NCBI RefSeq assembly: GCF_001940225.2
Contig: NZ_CP135164.1
Coordinates: forward strand, 248,001 to 312,000
Origin: Roseburia sp. 499
GTDB taxonomy: Bacteria > Bacillota > Clostridia > Lachnospirales > Lachnospiraceae
Length of the DNA: 64,000 nt
Direction: 5' to 3'
Shown: piece after piece, positions 25,998-35,514 of the stretch
How positions within the stretch are numbered: position 1 is the first letter of the stretch
Layout of the letters: each line of letters starts with the position of its first letter
The notes under the pieces: model-generated
What the model saw: only the letters and a program-made list of their open reading frames with translations
The model's database searches: none
Told to the model about the DNA's origin: nothing
Position numbers and translations under genes: made by a program

Positions 25998-26501
25998 ATG
26001 GCAAAGTTAAACATTGTATTATATGAGCCGGAGATTCCGGCAAATACAGGAAATATTGGGCGTACCTGTGTAGCAACCGGGACAAGTTTGCATTTGATTG
26101 AGCCACTTGGATTTTCCTTAAGTGAGAAGGCTCTCAAACGAGCAGGTATGGATTACTGGCAGGACTTGGACGTAAAGCGTTATGTGAACTGGGAAGATTT
26201 CTTGGAGAAGAATCCGGGAGCTAAAATATATATGGCAACCACCAAGGGGCGTCATGTTTATACAGAAGTAAATTATGAACCGGATTGTTTTATTATGTTT
26301 GGAAAAGAAAGTGCAGGAATTCCGGAAGAAATTTTAAAAGAGAACCCGGATGCTTGTGTGCGGATACCGATGATAGGAGAAACACGTTCCCTGAACCTTT
26401 CCAATTCGGTCGCTGTTGTACTCTATGAGGCATTGCGGCAGAATCAGTTTGACCACATGAAACTGGAAGGGGAATTGCACCGATTGAGCTGGGACGATTA
26501 G
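25998..26501 (+). CDS. trmL: tRNA (cytidine/uridine-34 2'-O)-methyltransferase
   Basis: A 167-residue SPOUT methyltransferase acting on the wobble base of leucine tRNAs. The N-terminus NIVLYEPEIPANTGNIGRTC is diagnostic. The trefoil-knot SAM site is IMFGKESAGIPEEIL, CVRIPM and RSLNLSNSVAVVLYEALRQ. The length equals the family norm. It lies 21 bases after the aminotransferase gene and ten before ecfA1, so it probably belongs to the same transcript as the transporter genes. Confidence 0.93.
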   Translation: MAKLNIVLYEPEIPANTGNIGRTCVATGTSLHLIEPLGFSLSEKALKRAGMDYWQDLDVKRYVNWEDFLEKNPGAKIYMATTKGRHVYTEVNYEPDCFIMFGKESAGIPEEILKENPDACVRIPMIGETRSLNLSNSVAVVLYEALRQNQFDHMKLEGELHRLSWDD

Positions 26502-26510
26502 GAGAGAAAC

Positions 26511-27362
26511 ATGAACTTTATTGAAGCCAGAAAATTAGTACATGAATACATCAGACGAGATGAAGAGGGCAATGTAGAAGGAATCGATGTTGCATTGGAT
26601 GGAGTTGACCTTGATATTAAAGAGGGCGAATTCATTGCAGTGTTAGGACACAATGGTTCCGGAAAGTCTACCCTTGCCAAACATTTGAATGTTCTGTTGG
26701 AAGCCAGTGGCGGTACTCTGTGGGTAGATGGAAAAGATACAACGAAGGAAGAAAACCTCTGGGATATTCGAAAAAATGCAGGAATGGTCTTTCAGAATCC
26801 GGACAACCAGATTATTGCAAGTGTCGTAGAAGAAGACGTTGCTTTTGGTCCGGAAAATATCGGAGTTCCTACGGATGAAATATGGAAAAGAGTAGAAAAT
26901 AGTTTGAAGTCGGTAGGCATGATTCAGTATCGGGAACATTCGCCAAATAAGCTTTCTGGTGGTCAGAAACAGCGGGTTGCTATTGCCGGAGTTATGGCAA
27001 TGGAGCCAAAGTGTATTGTGTTGGACGAGCCTACTGCTATGCTTGACCCGAACGGGCGAAAAGAAGTGCTGGATGCCGTAGAACGTCTAAATAAAGAAAA
27101 GGGCGTTACCGTTATACTAATTACTCATTATATGGAAGAAGTCATTCGGGCGAATCGTGTCTATGTGATGGATAAAGGAAAAGTGGTAATGCAGGGAACA
27201 CCTAGAAATATTTTTTCACAGGTGGATACGCTGAAGTCCTATCGTCTGGATGTGCCGCAGATTACACTTTTGGCATATGAACTTCGTAAGGCTGGAATGG
27301 ATATTCCGGAAGGAATTTTAACAAGACAGGAATTGGTGGATGCATTATGTCGATTATATTAG
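26511..27362 (+). CDS. ecfA1: ECF transporter ATPase A1
   Basis: The first of two ATPases energising the shared ECF vitamin/metal transporter, 283 residues. Walker A is GHNGSGKST, the Q-loop [10 protein letters not shown] is typical of ECF ATPases, the signature is [10 protein letters not shown], Walker B is [13 protein letters not shown] and the H-loop is [10 protein letters not shown]. The start follows GGAGAGAAAC. The 3' end overlaps ecfA2 by 16 bases. The gene order ecfA1-ecfA2-ecfT-truA is the Firmicutes norm. Confidence 0.95.
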   Translation: MNFIEARKLVHEYIRRDEEGNVEGIDVALDGVDLDIKEGEFIAVLGHNGSGKSTLAKHLNVLLEASGGTLWVDGKDTTKEENLWDIRKNAGMVFQNPDNQIIASVVEEDVAFGPENIGVPTDEIWKRVENSLKSVGMIQYREHSPNKLSGGQKQRVAIAGVMAMEPKCIVLDEPTAMLDPNGRKEVLDAVERLNKEKGVTVILITHYMEEVIRANRVYVMDKGKVVMQGTPRNIFSQVDTLKSYRLDVPQITLLAYELRKAGMDIPEGILTRQELVDALCRLY

Positions 27363-28198
27363 ATAAAGTAAATTATGTTTACAGTGAGAAAACTGCATAT
27401 GAGATTCATGCTTTGAAGAATGTAAGTCTGAAAATTGATGATGGAGAATTCATTGGGATTATCGGGCATACCGGTTCCGGAAAGTCTACTTTGATACAGC
27501 ATTTAAACGGTCTGGTAAAGGCTACTTCCGGAGGAATCTATTATAACGGACAGGATATTTATGATGAAGATTTTAGTCTGAAAGAGCTGCGCGGTAAGGT
27601 GGGATTGGTATTTCAGTATCCGGAGCATCAACTTTTTGAAACAACAATTTTTGCAGATGTTTGCTTTGGACCGCTAAACCAGGGATTATCCAAAAAGGAT
27701 GCGGAATTGCGTGCTTTTACAGCATTGCGAAGTGTAGGACTTCCGGAGGAATATTGGTATCAGTCGCCCTTTGAACTTTCCGGAGGTCAAAAACGAAGAG
27801 TTGCCATTGCAGGCGTTCTTGCTATGAAGCCGGAAGTATTGGTGTTGGACGAACCAACCGCAGGACTAGACCCGCAGGGCAGGGATGAAATACTAGACCA
27901 GGTGGCAAAAATGCATCAGGAGTTGGGAATGACCATTATTCTGGTGTCCCATAGCATGGAAGATGTGGCAAAGTATGTAGACAGGCTGATTGTAATGAAT
28001 CATGGAAGCGTCATGTTGGACGGAACACCACGAGAAGTATTTCACCATTATCAGGAGTTGGAGGCAGTAGGACTTGCCGCTCCACAGGTGACGTATTTGA
28101 TGCATGAATTGAGAAAAAAAGGAATTCCGGTAGATGGTGAAGCGACTACATTAGAAGAAGCCAAGGCATCTATTTTAAAATGTTTTCAGGAAAGATAA
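27347..28198 (+). CDS. ecfA2: ECF transporter ATPase A2
   Basis: The second ATPase, 283 residues. Walker A is GHTGSGKST, the Q-loop is [12 protein letters not shown] (the A2-type YPEHQ), the signature is [10 protein letters not shown], Walker B is [13 protein letters not shown] and the H-loop is [10 protein letters not shown]. It pairs with ecfA1 under the EcfT membrane subunit. It overlaps ecfA1 by 16 bases and is ten bases before ecfT. Confidence 0.95.
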   Translation: MSIILDKVNYVYSEKTAYEIHALKNVSLKIDDGEFIGIIGHTGSGKSTLIQHLNGLVKATSGGIYYNGQDIYDEDFSLKELRGKVGLVFQYPEHQLFETTIFADVCFGPLNQGLSKKDAELRAFTALRSVGLPEEYWYQSPFELSGGQKRRVAIAGVLAMKPEVLVLDEPTAGLDPQGRDEILDQVAKMHQELGMTIILVSHSMEDVAKYVDRLIVMNHGSVMLDGTPREVFHHYQELEAVGLAAPQVTYLMHELRKKGIPVDGEATTLEEAKASILKCFQER

Positions 28199-28207
28199 GG
28201 AAATCAT

Positions 28208-29008
28208 ATGATAAGAGATATAACAATCGGACAATATTATCCGGCAGATTCGATTATTCATAAATTAGACCCAAGAGTAAAGCTTTTAGCAGTTGTTTTC
28301 TATGTAATATCCCTATTTACATTTCAGGGGGTATGGGGATTTGTGTTGGTTACCCTTGCACTGATCGCAATGATAAAGCTTTCTAAGGTACCATTTCGTT
28401 TTATGGTAAAGGGACTAAAAGCAATCGTTATTATTTTGTTGATTACAGCCATGTTCAACCTGTTTTTAACACCGGGAGAAATACTGGTGAAGGTTTGGAA
28501 ATTGACTATCACCAAGGAAGGATTAAAAAGTGCCATATTTATGGCAATTCGGTTGATTTATCTGATACTTGGAACTTCAACGTTAACCCTTACAACCACA
28601 CCAAATCAGTTGACGGATGGTATGGAAAAGGCATTGCGGCCTTTGAACAAAATACATGTACCGGTGCATGAAGTGGCAATGATGATGTCTATTGCGCTTA
28701 GATTTATCCCAATTTTGGTAGAAGAAACAGATAAGATTATGAAGGCCCAGATTGCCAGAGGCGCAGACTTTGAAAGTGGAAACCTCATCAAAAAGGCAAA
28801 AGCAATGGTACCGTTGTTAGTACCGCTTTTTATCTCGGCATTTCGTCGGGCAAACGACCTTGCAATGGCGATGGAAGCGCGCTGTTACAATGGCGGAGAC
28901 GGAAGAACCAAGATGAAACCGTTAAAATATAAAAAAGCAGATTTAGTATCATATGGAGTGATTTTTGCATATATGGTACTTGTGATTCTGATAAAAGTAT
29001 TGATATAA
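28208..29008 (+). CDS. ecfT: ECF transporter transmembrane subunit
   Basis: A 266-residue membrane component joining exchangeable substrate-binding S subunits to the ATPases. It has about five transmembrane helices. The two coupling motifs are seen as AQIARGADF and MEARCYNGG (the A-R-G / A-R-x-Y pattern). An N-terminal YYPADSIIHKLDPRVKLL is typical. No S component is encoded in the window, consistent with a group II, shared ECF module. Confidence 0.94.
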   Translation: MIRDITIGQYYPADSIIHKLDPRVKLLAVVFYVISLFTFQGVWGFVLVTLALIAMIKLSKVPFRFMVKGLKAIVIILLITAMFNLFLTPGEILVKVWKLTITKEGLKSAIFMAIRLIYLILGTSTLTLTTTPNQLTDGMEKALRPLNKIHVPVHEVAMMMSIALRFIPILVEETDKIMKAQIARGADFESGNLIKKAKAMVPLLVPLFISAFRRANDLAMAMEARCYNGGDGRTKMKPLKYKKADLVSYGVIFAYMVLVILIKVLI

Positions 29009-29035
29009 AAGCAGGCAGGAATTGAGCCTGCTTTT
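29007..29035 (+). terminator. Hairpin between ecfT and truA
   Basis: AAAGCAGGC pairs with GCCTGCTTT, followed only by TTGTG. Probably a partial terminator or RNA-processing site inside the operon. Confidence 0.45.
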
Positions 29036-29056
29036 GTGAATTAGAGAGGAAACAGC

Positions 29057-29815
29057 ATGAAAAGAATAAAACTGGTAGTAGCCTATGAAGGCACCAATTA
29101 TTGTGGATGGCAAATACAACCCAGTGGGATTACTATAGAAGCAGTATTGAATAAGGCTTTATCGGAGCTTTTGGGAGAAACGATTAAAGTAACGGGAGCG
29201 AGCCGTACGGATTCCGGGGTTCATTCTCTTGGAAATGTGGCAGTATTTGATACAGATACCCGGATTCCGCCGGAAAAAATCTGTTATGCGCTAAATCAGC
29301 GTTTGCCGGAGGATATTGTAGTGCAAAGCTCCTGCGAAGTGGCACCGGATTTTCATCCCAGACATTGCTATAGTGAAAAAACATATGAGTATCGTATTTT
29401 GAATCGGAAGATTCCGATTCCGACACTGCGAAAAGACACGTATTTTTATTATCGCAATCTGGATGTGGAAAAAATGAAGAAAGCGGCAGCCTATCTGGTG
29501 GGAACTCATGATTTTAAAAGTTTTTGCTCCATTCATACGACTGTCGAAGACACCGTGCGGACAATTCTTTCCTGTGAGGTGGAAAAATCCTTAGAGGATA
29601 TCATTACCATACGAGTGACGGGAACGGGATTTCTTTATAATATGGTAAGAATTATTGCCGGAACGCTCGTGCAGGTAGGTGTGGGAGAAAAGGAGCCGGA
29701 AGATATCTTAGAGATTCTTGAAAAAAAGGACCGCAGTGCGGCGGGACCTACGGCACCGGCACATGGATTGACAATGATAGGAATTGAATATAAGAACAAA
29801 GGAGAAGAGGTATGA
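29057..29815 (+). CDS. truA: tRNA pseudouridine(38-40) synthase
   Basis: A 252-residue enzyme that converts uridines 38-40 in the anticodon arm of many tRNAs. The N-terminal VAYEGTNYCGWQIQPSG and the catalytic aspartate in GASRTDSGVHSLGNVA are diagnostic, followed by LPEDIVVQ, HPRHCYSEKTYEYRI and the C-terminal FLYNMVRIIAGTLV. It lies between ecfT and a lipoprotein gene in the conserved block preceding rplM-rpsI. Its stop overlaps the lipoprotein ATG. Confidence 0.95.
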   Translation: MKRIKLVVAYEGTNYCGWQIQPSGITIEAVLNKALSELLGETIKVTGASRTDSGVHSLGNVAVFDTDTRIPPEKICYALNQRLPEDIVVQSSCEVAPDFHPRHCYSEKTYEYRILNRKIPIPTLRKDTYFYYRNLDVEKMKKAAAYLVGTHDFKSFCSIHTTVEDTVRTILSCEVEKSLEDIITIRVTGTGFLYNMVRIIAGTLVQVGVGEKEPEDILEILEKKDRSAAGPTAPAHGLTMIGIEYKNKGEEV

Positions 29816-31131
29816 AAGTGAAATTATTAGCAAAAAAAATGGGAGCTGTCTTGATGGCAGGTATGGTTTTGATGAGCGGATGTTCTACAAAAGAAAAAGT
29901 AGAAGATATTATTCAGGAAGATGTAGAAGTTGAAACAAGTGAAGAGCAGACAGAAGATGATGGGGAGGAAGAAGCGGAAACAGAAGAATCAGAGAAAGAG
30001 GATGCTGTTACGAAAGAGCAGAAGAAATTAGAGGAAGAAATCAATACAGCGAAAATAAGACATTATTATGCAGGCATTTTGTCAGGACTGGTTTGTGCCT
30101 ACCAGTGGCCGGATGGCAGTCAGGTAGATTCGATCGACGGAGATATGGGAGAAAATCAGTATTCCATTGTGGATATTGACGGGGATGGAAAGGAAGAATT
30201 ACTGATTTGCTTTATCAATACTTATATGGCTGCCATGGTAGAACGTGTATACGCATATGATCCGGAGAGCGATACACTGCAGGAGGAACTGGCAGAATTT
30301 CCAGATGTAACATACTATGATAATGGAACGGTGATGGCAGGCTGGTCTCACAATCAGGGATTGGGAGAAACCTTATGGCCATTTACTTTATATCAGTATG
30401 ATAGCAGCAGTGATACCTATTTGGAAGTGGCTAGTGTGGACAGTTGGGAAAAAGGTTACAGGGAACAGGATTATGACGGCAATATGTTTCCGGATGAACT
30501 TGATACAGATGGGGATGGCATTTTATATTTTATTAATGAGCCGGGAAATTATAGTACAGAGCGTCCGGTAGATAAGGAAGAGTATGATGCATGGTATCAG
30601 TCTTATATAGGAGATGCGAAACCTCTTAATGTTTCATATAGAGCATTAGATGTTGAAAATTTTATGCATTATACGTCTGCGTATTTGGAGTTGATGAGAA
30701 AGCAGGCATTGGGCAGTGGCAATTCGGCTAAAGGGGATATGGGAGTTTTCTGTATGGAAAAAGATTTTGATATAAAAGAAGTGGAAAGAAAAATCACTTC
30801 CACATCTTCTGTTACAATAACAGAAGATGAATATGGCATAGAGCATATCGGTATTTGTGATGGAAAAGAAGTATTTTCCTTCTATTATGAAGATGATGGT
30901 TCATTTACCTATCAAAATGAGAAGGTTGGCGATTTAACTATATTTGGTCTGTATCCGGGAATTTCAGAGCAGGATGCAATGGAATGTCTGGAAAAATATG
31001 GATTCTATCAGAGCGCAGAGGATTTTTATATTACAGGTGAGGGACTTGGCAACTATGGTATTTATTTGAATACGCAAAATGGAGTTGTTACCCGGATTAG
31101 TTTTAGCGGTTATTGCCGTTTTGTGGGTTAG
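29812..31131 (+). CDS. Lipoprotein with FG-GAP/EF-hand-like repeats
   Basis: A 439-residue exported lipoprotein of unknown role. The signal peptide has lipobox MSGC at about residue 20-23. A very acidic linker (Glu/Asp-rich, residues 30-75) follows. A beta-propeller-like segment contains calcium-type loops, seen as VDIDGDGKEELLICF and DTDGDGILYF. The C-terminal half is beta-rich without a recognised domain. It overlaps truA by four bases, an insertion into an otherwise conserved truA-rplM block. Similar DGDG-containing lipoproteins are frequent in Lachnospiraceae. Confidence 0.75.
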   Translation: MKVKLLAKKMGAVLMAGMVLMSGCSTKEKVEDIIQEDVEVETSEEQTEDDGEEEAETEESEKEDAVTKEQKKLEEEINTAKIRHYYAGILSGLVCAYQWPDGSQVDSIDGDMGENQYSIVDIDGDGKEELLICFINTYMAAMVERVYAYDPESDTLQEELAEFPDVTYYDNGTVMAGWSHNQGLGETLWPFTLYQYDSSSDTYLEVASVDSWEKGYREQDYDGNMFPDELDTDGDGILYFINEPGNYSTERPVDKEEYDAWYQSYIGDAKPLNVSYRALDVENFMHYTSAYLELMRKQALGSGNSAKGDMGVFCMEKDFDIKEVERKITSTSSVTITEDEYGIEHIGICDGKEVFSFYYEDDGSFTYQNEKVGDLTIFGLYPGISEQDAMECLEKYGFYQSAEDFYITGEGLGNYGIYLNTQNGVVTRISFSGYCRFVG

Positions 31132-31170
31132 TTCAAAAATTTAAAAAAATTTAAAAATAAAAGAAAAGGA

Positions 31171-31199
31171 TTGACACACGCGAGTCCGTGTAATATAAT
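31171..31199 (+). promoter_or_regulatory. Consensus promoter of rplM-rpsI
   Basis: A perfect TTGACA, a 17-base spacer and a perfect TATAAT. A leader of about 170 bases separates it from rplM. Confidence 0.9.
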
Positions 31200-31205
31200 T
31201 GAGCA

Positions 31206-31378
31206 GTATGGCGAGTTAGAAATGCAAGCCTTACCCCGGCGAAGCGTTTTTGCTTTGATGTACAAAGAAAAATGTAAATGGTGTGAAAATGATAGAACGA
31301 ATGAATTTCATATTTAAAGCACTTGGACGGCATTCGGATATCAGAGTAACATTGGAAAATTCAAGGAGGTAACATTCA
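31206..31378 (+). promoter_or_regulatory. Long 5' leader of the L13-S9 operon
   Basis: About 170 untranslated bases follow the promoter. They include a small frame of 27 codons (31289-31372, MIERMNFIFKALGRHSDIR...) whose TAA lies inside the rplM Shine-Dalgarno AAGGAGGTAA. Firmicutes L13 operons are known to carry autoregulatory leaders. I cannot fold this one reliably. Confidence 0.5.
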
Positions 31379-31807
31379 ATGAAAACTTTTATGGCCAGCC
31401 CGGCAACAATTGAAAGAAAATGGTATGTAGTTGATGCTGAAGGAAAGACTTTAGGACGTTTGGCATCTGAAGTAGCAAAAGTATTAAGAGGAAAGAACAA
31501 AGCAATCTACACTCCTCACATTGATACTGGAGATTACGTTATCGTAGTTAATGCAGAGAAGATTAAAGTAACTGGTAAGAAATTAGACCAGAAGATTTAC
31601 TATCATCACTCCGATTATGTAGGTGGAATGAAAGAAACCACTTTAAAGGAAATGTTAGCTAATAAACCAGAAAGAGTTATCGAACTTGCTGTTAAGGGAA
31701 TGCTTCCAAAGGGACCTTTAGGAAGACAGATGTATAAGAAGTTATTCGTATACGCTGGACCAGAACACAAACACGAAGCTCAGAAACCAGAAGCTTTAAC
31801 ATTTTAA
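31379..31807 (+). CDS. rplM: 50S ribosomal protein L13
   Basis: A 142-residue early-assembly protein of the large subunit. Diagnostic stretches are [51 protein letters not shown] and the C-terminal [20 protein letters not shown] strong AAGGAGG precedes the ATG. It is co-transcribed with rpsI 17 bases downstream, the universal arrangement. Confidence 0.98.
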   Translation: MKTFMASPATIERKWYVVDAEGKTLGRLASEVAKVLRGKNKAIYTPHIDTGDYVIVVNAEKIKVTGKKLDQKIYYHHSDYVGGMKETTLKEMLANKPERVIELAVKGMLPKGPLGRQMYKKLFVYAGPEHKHEAQKPEALTF

Positions 31808-31824
31808 TCAGGAGGTAAAATAAG

Positions 31825-32217
31825 ATGGCTAATACAAAGTATTACGGAACAGGAAGAAGAAAAAAATCTATCGCCAGAGTATATTTAGTACCTGGAACCG
31901 GTAAGATTACAATCAATAAAAGAGATATTGATGAATATTTAGGATTAGAGACATTAAAGGTTATCGTTCGTCAGCCATTAGTTGCAACAGAAACAGCTGA
32001 TAAATTTGACGTTTTAGTAAACGTTAGAGGTGGCGGATACACAGGACAGGCAGGAGCAATCAGACATGGTATCTCCAGAGCTTTGTTACAGGTAGATAAC
32101 GAGTACAGACCAGTTCTTAAGGCTAACGGATTCTTAACCCGTGACCCAAGAATGAAAGAAAGAAAGAAATACGGTCTCAAAGCAGCACGTCGTGCTCCAC
32201 AGTTCTCAAAGAGATAA
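31825..32217 (+). CDS. rpsI: 30S ribosomal protein S9
   Basis: A 130-residue protein contacting P-site tRNA through its C-terminal tail. [40 protein letters not shown] and the terminal [20 protein letters not shown]...QFSKR tail are diagnostic. The final codons (TCAAAGAGATAA) coincide with the att core of the mobile element array. Integration therefore restores the coding sequence instead of breaking it. Confidence 0.98.
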   Translation: MANTKYYGTGRRKKSIARVYLVPGTGKITINKRDIDEYLGLETLKVIVRQPLVATETADKFDVLVNVRGGGYTGQAGAIRHGISRALLQVDNEYRPVLKANGFLTRDPRMKERKKYGLKAARRAPQFSKR

Positions 32218-32219
32218 TC
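32207..32219 (+). repeat. att core copy 1 (attL, rpsI 3' end)
   Basis: CAAAGAGATAATC overlaps the last codons and stop of rpsI. Identical copies lie at 42720 and 48621, with an IS-split copy at 45805/47541. Confidence 0.85.
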
Positions 32220-32355
32220 TTTCAAGAACGAAGATATCAAGAAAAGCCCATTTTACAAGGGTTACAGAAGTTGTGGAATGCTGTCAGATGTGCTGGAATT
32301 TACATCGAATGCAACACATATGCAGCAGGTATGCAACAAAGATATTGATATGTAT

Positions 32356-32395
32356 AGGACATTTTTCAGTAGAAATACTGGGGAATGTCCTTTTT
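32356..32395 (+). terminator. Terminator at the left end of the element
   Basis: AGGACATT pairs with AATGTCCT, with an inner CAGTA-GAAA-TACTG stem and a T5 tail. It probably replaces the native rpsI terminator. Confidence 0.88.
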
Positions 32396-32447
32396 GCATG
32401 TCATGAGCAAGATTGCTTTGCAATCTGCGAATGGCACCGATTGTTTT

Positions 32448-33503
32448 CTAAATTCTGTTAATTGCATCTACAAGCTCCTTTATATCAAAGTGGGTATATA
32501 CTTTCTCAGTCAGTGTCATAGCACCTGAGTGCCCTACAATCTTTTTGATTATAGTCTGGTTAATACCGGCTTCTGCTAACATTGAGATACATGTGTGTCT
32601 GCAGCAATGCGGTGTACGATTAATACCTATCTGTTCCATCAATGGCTTGAAATAGCTATCGTAGTAGTTTCGGTATTCAAAATGTTTTCCATCTTCTGTA
32701 TGAAGTAAATATTCACATTCAGGGCAGGATTCATACCAAGCCTTGTAATATGGCAGAACCTTGTCTGCTATTGGAACTTTTCTGATACCATTTTCTGTTT
32801 TACTACAGATAACATCAAAATACTGTTCATCAAGATGAACATTCTCTTTCTTCAAATCAAGCATTTCAGAGATACGGACTCCGCTATATAGGAGCATCAA
32901 TACTATCTGATAATATTTATCTTCCTTTTGTTCCCAGATAATATCAATTTCATTTTTCTCAAACTTGTTTCTATCGTATTTGTTAGGGTTACGATCCTTG
33001 TATTGAACAATATCAACGAAGCTTGAATAATCTTTGTTGCAAATATCATTTTTCAAAGCATAATCAAATAGCTGGTTAAACAGGACTTTGATTTTCTTGA
33101 GAGTAGGAAAATTCTTACCGCAGGTATCAATAACAGTCTGTAAATCAACTAATTTAATATCCTTGAAAACTTTGTTGTAAAGGGGTTCACAGGATTTATA
33201 GGATGCTGTGTATCCTTTTACATTAGATTCTGATATAGTAGGAAACTTACGCTTTGACCATTCTTCATAGACATCTGAAAAAGTCATCTTAGCAGCCTTG
33301 GTATCAAATGGATTATTATTGTAATCAGCAAGCATTTGCAAGCCTTCAGCTCTGGTAGCTGCATATCCAATTGTAATCATATCCTGAACCTGTTTGTCTT
33401 TTTCCGCATCATAGTGCCAGCCTACAGTCTTTCTCACTTGATAAGGTTTTCTTCTTTTGCCGGAAAGTTTTACAACGCTTCCGTATCCGTTGGGTAACTT
33501 CAT
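32448..33503 (-). CDS. int: Tyrosine recombinase (integrase)
   Basis: A 351-residue site-specific recombinase expected to integrate and excise the element at the rpsI att core. An N-terminal AP2-like arm-binding region (KLPNGYGSVVKLSGKRRKPYQVRK) is followed by a SAM-like core-binding domain at about 70-170. The catalytic domain has Arg in LLYSGVRISEMLDL, HCCRHTCISMLAEAG (H-x-x-R), GHSGAMTLTEKVYTHFD with the second His and the Tyr nucleophile. The start at 33503 follows AAAGGATGG. It is the first gene inside the left end, transcribed toward the att site, as is usual. Confidence 0.93.
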   Translation of the reverse strand: MKLPNGYGSVVKLSGKRRKPYQVRKTVGWHYDAEKDKQVQDMITIGYAATRAEGLQMLADYNNNPFDTKAAKMTFSDVYEEWSKRKFPTISESNVKGYTASYKSCEPLYNKVFKDIKLVDLQTVIDTCGKNFPTLKKIKVLFNQLFDYALKNDICNKDYSSFVDIVQYKDRNPNKYDRNKFEKNEIDIIWEQKEDKYYQIVLMLLYSGVRISEMLDLKKENVHLDEQYFDVICSKTENGIRKVPIADKVLPYYKAWYESCPECEYLLHTEDGKHFEYRNYYDSYFKPLMEQIGINRTPHCCRHTCISMLAEAGINQTIIKKIVGHSGAMTLTEKVYTHFDIKELVDAINRI

Positions 33504-33560
33504 AAGCACCATCCTTTCGCTATTTACTAGAAAGCTGATAGCAAACGGATAAAATGATTG

Positions 33561-33992
33561 TTATTCGTGGGTTACCTTTGTCACACTTGGGCGGATAGTC
33601 TTCCATATTTCGTAATTATCCTGTGTCTGGCTGCCATTATCAAGTAATTCTTTCATAGCCTGCCAGTCTTTAAGAAACTGAACAAGATTCTTATTGGAAA
33701 AGAATATGCCGGGCTCTCTGTCTAAATCCTTGATAGAAATGTCAAATGCTTCATCAATAGCAAATAGTAATGGTAGTACATCACCATCAGCCTCGATATC
33801 AAATTCCATCAATGAATTAACATTGACACCAAGTGCATCTGCAATCTTTCTAAGCTGTTCAGGCTTAGGAAGATTCTTTCCAAGCTCATACTTACGGATA
33901 GCGACTTCATGTATTCCGCAAGCTTCGCCTAGTTCTTTCTGGGTTAAACCACGAAAGGTTCGTATTAATTTAATCTTTTTACCTGTATTCAT
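33561..33992 (-). CDS. XRE-family element regulator
   Basis: A 143-residue Cro/C1-type repressor. The N-terminal domain reads IKLIRTFRGLTQKELGEACGIHEVAIRKYELGKNLPKPEQL; the C-terminal half is helical and acidic. The start at 33992 has AGGAGG ten bases upstream. It is divergent from the small DNA-binding gene across a region with a perfect promoter (34062-34090), so it likely represses excision/replication genes. It lies 57 bases from int on the same strand. Confidence 0.88.
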   Translation of the reverse strand: MNTGKKIKLIRTFRGLTQKELGEACGIHEVAIRKYELGKNLPKPEQLRKIADALGVNVNSLMEFDIEADGDVLPLLFAIDEAFDISIKDLDREPGIFFSNKNLVQFLKDWQAMKELLDNGSQTQDNYEIWKTIRPSVTKVTHE

Positions 33993-34061
33993 TGCTTCAA
34001 CCTCCTGTGATTGTAAATGTAACACACCAATATTTAATAGTCAACATTAAATTTTAAACTA

Positions 34062-34090
34062 TTGACAGAGCAAACAAAGGTCTGTATAAT
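34062..34090 (+). promoter_or_regulatory. Consensus promoter for element replication/transfer genes
   Basis: TTGACA, a 17-base spacer and TATAAT. It lies in the divergent gap between the XRE repressor and the rightward operon, with AT-rich half-sites TAGTCAA/TATTGAC beside it. Confidence 0.85.
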
Positions 34091-34142
34091 GCAAAACATA
34101 ACAGAGCAAGAAATGCTCTATATAAAAGAGGAGGTGGTAGAG

Positions 34143-34379
34143 ATGCCAGAAGTTATCTATCAGGGTGATTTACCAGCTTTTACAGGGAGAAATGTACCAA
34201 TAAAAGAGATTGCAAGTGCAATAGGGAAGGACGCACAGTATGTAAGGCTGGGAATACAACAAGGATTACTCAAATTTGGAACGGCAATAAAGGTAGGGAG
34301 CTCAAATGAGTTCAGCTATTATTGTCCGGATAAAAAAGTTTGGGAAGAAACAGGATATTTTAACAAAGAAGCAGTATAG
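34143..34379 (+). CDS. Small excisionase-like DNA-binding protein
   Basis: A 78-residue protein with a winged-helix/MerR-like segment: VPIKEIASAIGKDAQYVRLGIQ, then LKFGTAIKVGSSNEFSYYCPDK. Proteins of this kind in Firmicutes IMEs and ICEs act as excision directionality factors or replication regulators; the role here is inferred from position. The start at 34143 follows GAGGAGGTGG. A truncated homologue survives at 45515-45679 in a relic unit, showing that related elements used the same site. Confidence 0.75.
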   Translation: MPEVIYQGDLPAFTGRNVPIKEIASAIGKDAQYVRLGIQQGLLKFGTAIKVGSSNEFSYYCPDKKVWEETGYFNKEAV

Positions 34380-34393
34380 CAAGGAGGATGAAT

Positions 34394-35389
34394 ATGGTTG
34401 AAAAACAGAATGTTGAACTGAAACTTATCCATATGGAGGATGTGGTTTCAAAAGAGGTGGAATGGCTATGGTATCCATATATACCATACGGAAAGATAAC
34501 AATAATTGAAGGAGATCCGGGAGAAGGAAAGACAACTTTGGTTCTCAAGTTAGCGGCAGCTCTTAGCAGGGGCTTGCCGCTCCCATGTGATGATGATAAA
34601 GAATATGAACCTATTCATATCATTTACCAGACCGCAGAAGATGGAATTGAAGATACGATTAAGCCCAGATTAGAAAAGGCAGGAGCAGATTGTTCCATGA
34701 TTCGGGTTATTGATGAGACAGATAAGGAATTATCAATGACAGATGATAGGCTGGAGCAGGCAATAATCGATACTGGGGCAAGGTTAATCATTCTTGATCC
34801 GATTCAGGCATATATCGGAGCTACAGTTGATATGCACAGAGCAAATGAAATAAGACCGGTGCTAAAGCATCTTGGAATAATAGCAGAAAAGCATAATTGT
34901 GCAATTATTCTTATTGGTCATATGAATAAGGCATCCGGCAGCAAATCAACATACAGAGGACTTGGTTCTATTGATATACAGGCAACTGCCAGAAGTGTTC
35001 TGTTGGTGGCAAGGCTCCGTGATAAACCGAATATCAGGATAATGGCACATGATAAATCTTCATTAGCTCCAGCAGGGGATGCAATAGGATTTGAAATGAC
35101 AGAGGATAATGGAATGGTATGTATAGGACCATACGATATCACTATAGATGAGTTGTTATCCGGTAATGAAGGAAGAGGAAAAAAGAAGCTCGACATTGCG
35201 GAGAATTTTATCAAAGAATACTTTGGTGCCAATAAAGTGATTCCTTCAAATGAAATAATGATGGAAGCTGCAAAAAGGAGCATTAAGAGAAACACGCTTC
35301 TATCGGCAAAGAAAAAGCTGGGAATAACATCAGATAAAGAAAAGGCAGAAGATGGAACAATTTACTGGACTTGGGTAATGCCGGAGTAA
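34394..35389 (+). CDS. RepA-like AAA ATPase (replicative helicase type)
   Basis: A 331-residue RecA-fold ATPase. Walker A is EGDPGEGKTTLVLKLAA near residue 37, then IYQTAEDGIEDTIKPRL, Walker B RLIILDPIQAYIG and GHMNKASGSKSTYRGLGSIDI. The C-terminal 70 residues form a winged-helix-like segment (AENFIKEYFGANKVIPSNEI). It belongs to the AAA_25/RepA group common on mobilizable elements, where it may drive autonomous replication of the excised circle. The start at 34394 is six bases after AAGGAGG. Its stop is immediately followed by a long inverted repeat. Confidence 0.85.
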   Translation: MVEKQNVELKLIHMEDVVSKEVEWLWYPYIPYGKITIIEGDPGEGKTTLVLKLAAALSRGLPLPCDDDKEYEPIHIIYQTAEDGIEDTIKPRLEKAGADCSMIRVIDETDKELSMTDDRLEQAIIDTGARLIILDPIQAYIGATVDMHRANEIRPVLKHLGIIAEKHNCAIILIGHMNKASGSKSTYRGLGSIDIQATARSVLLVARLRDKPNIRIMAHDKSSLAPAGDAIGFEMTEDNGMVCIGPYDITIDELLSGNEGRGKKKLDIAENFIKEYFGANKVIPSNEIMMEAAKRSIKRNTLLSAKKKLGITSDKEKAEDGTIYWTWVMPE

Positions 35390-35485
35390 AGAGTTTAATA
35401 ATCTGGATGTTTGGAAAAGCAGATTCTAAATTCTAGGAAAGAGTTTAGAGTCTGCAATCATAAAAAATACAGATTATTAAACTCT
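35390..35485. repeat. Nested inverted repeats after repA-like gene
   Basis: An outer perfect 16-base pair of arms (35390-35405 and 35470-35485, AGAGTTTAATAATCTG) encloses a second 12-base pair (35419-35430 and 35444-35455, one mismatch). This could form a large cruciform. Candidate replication origin or strong terminator. Confidence 0.8.
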
Positions 35486-35514
35486 TGGTAATAGTAAGGA
35501 TAATATATAAAACC

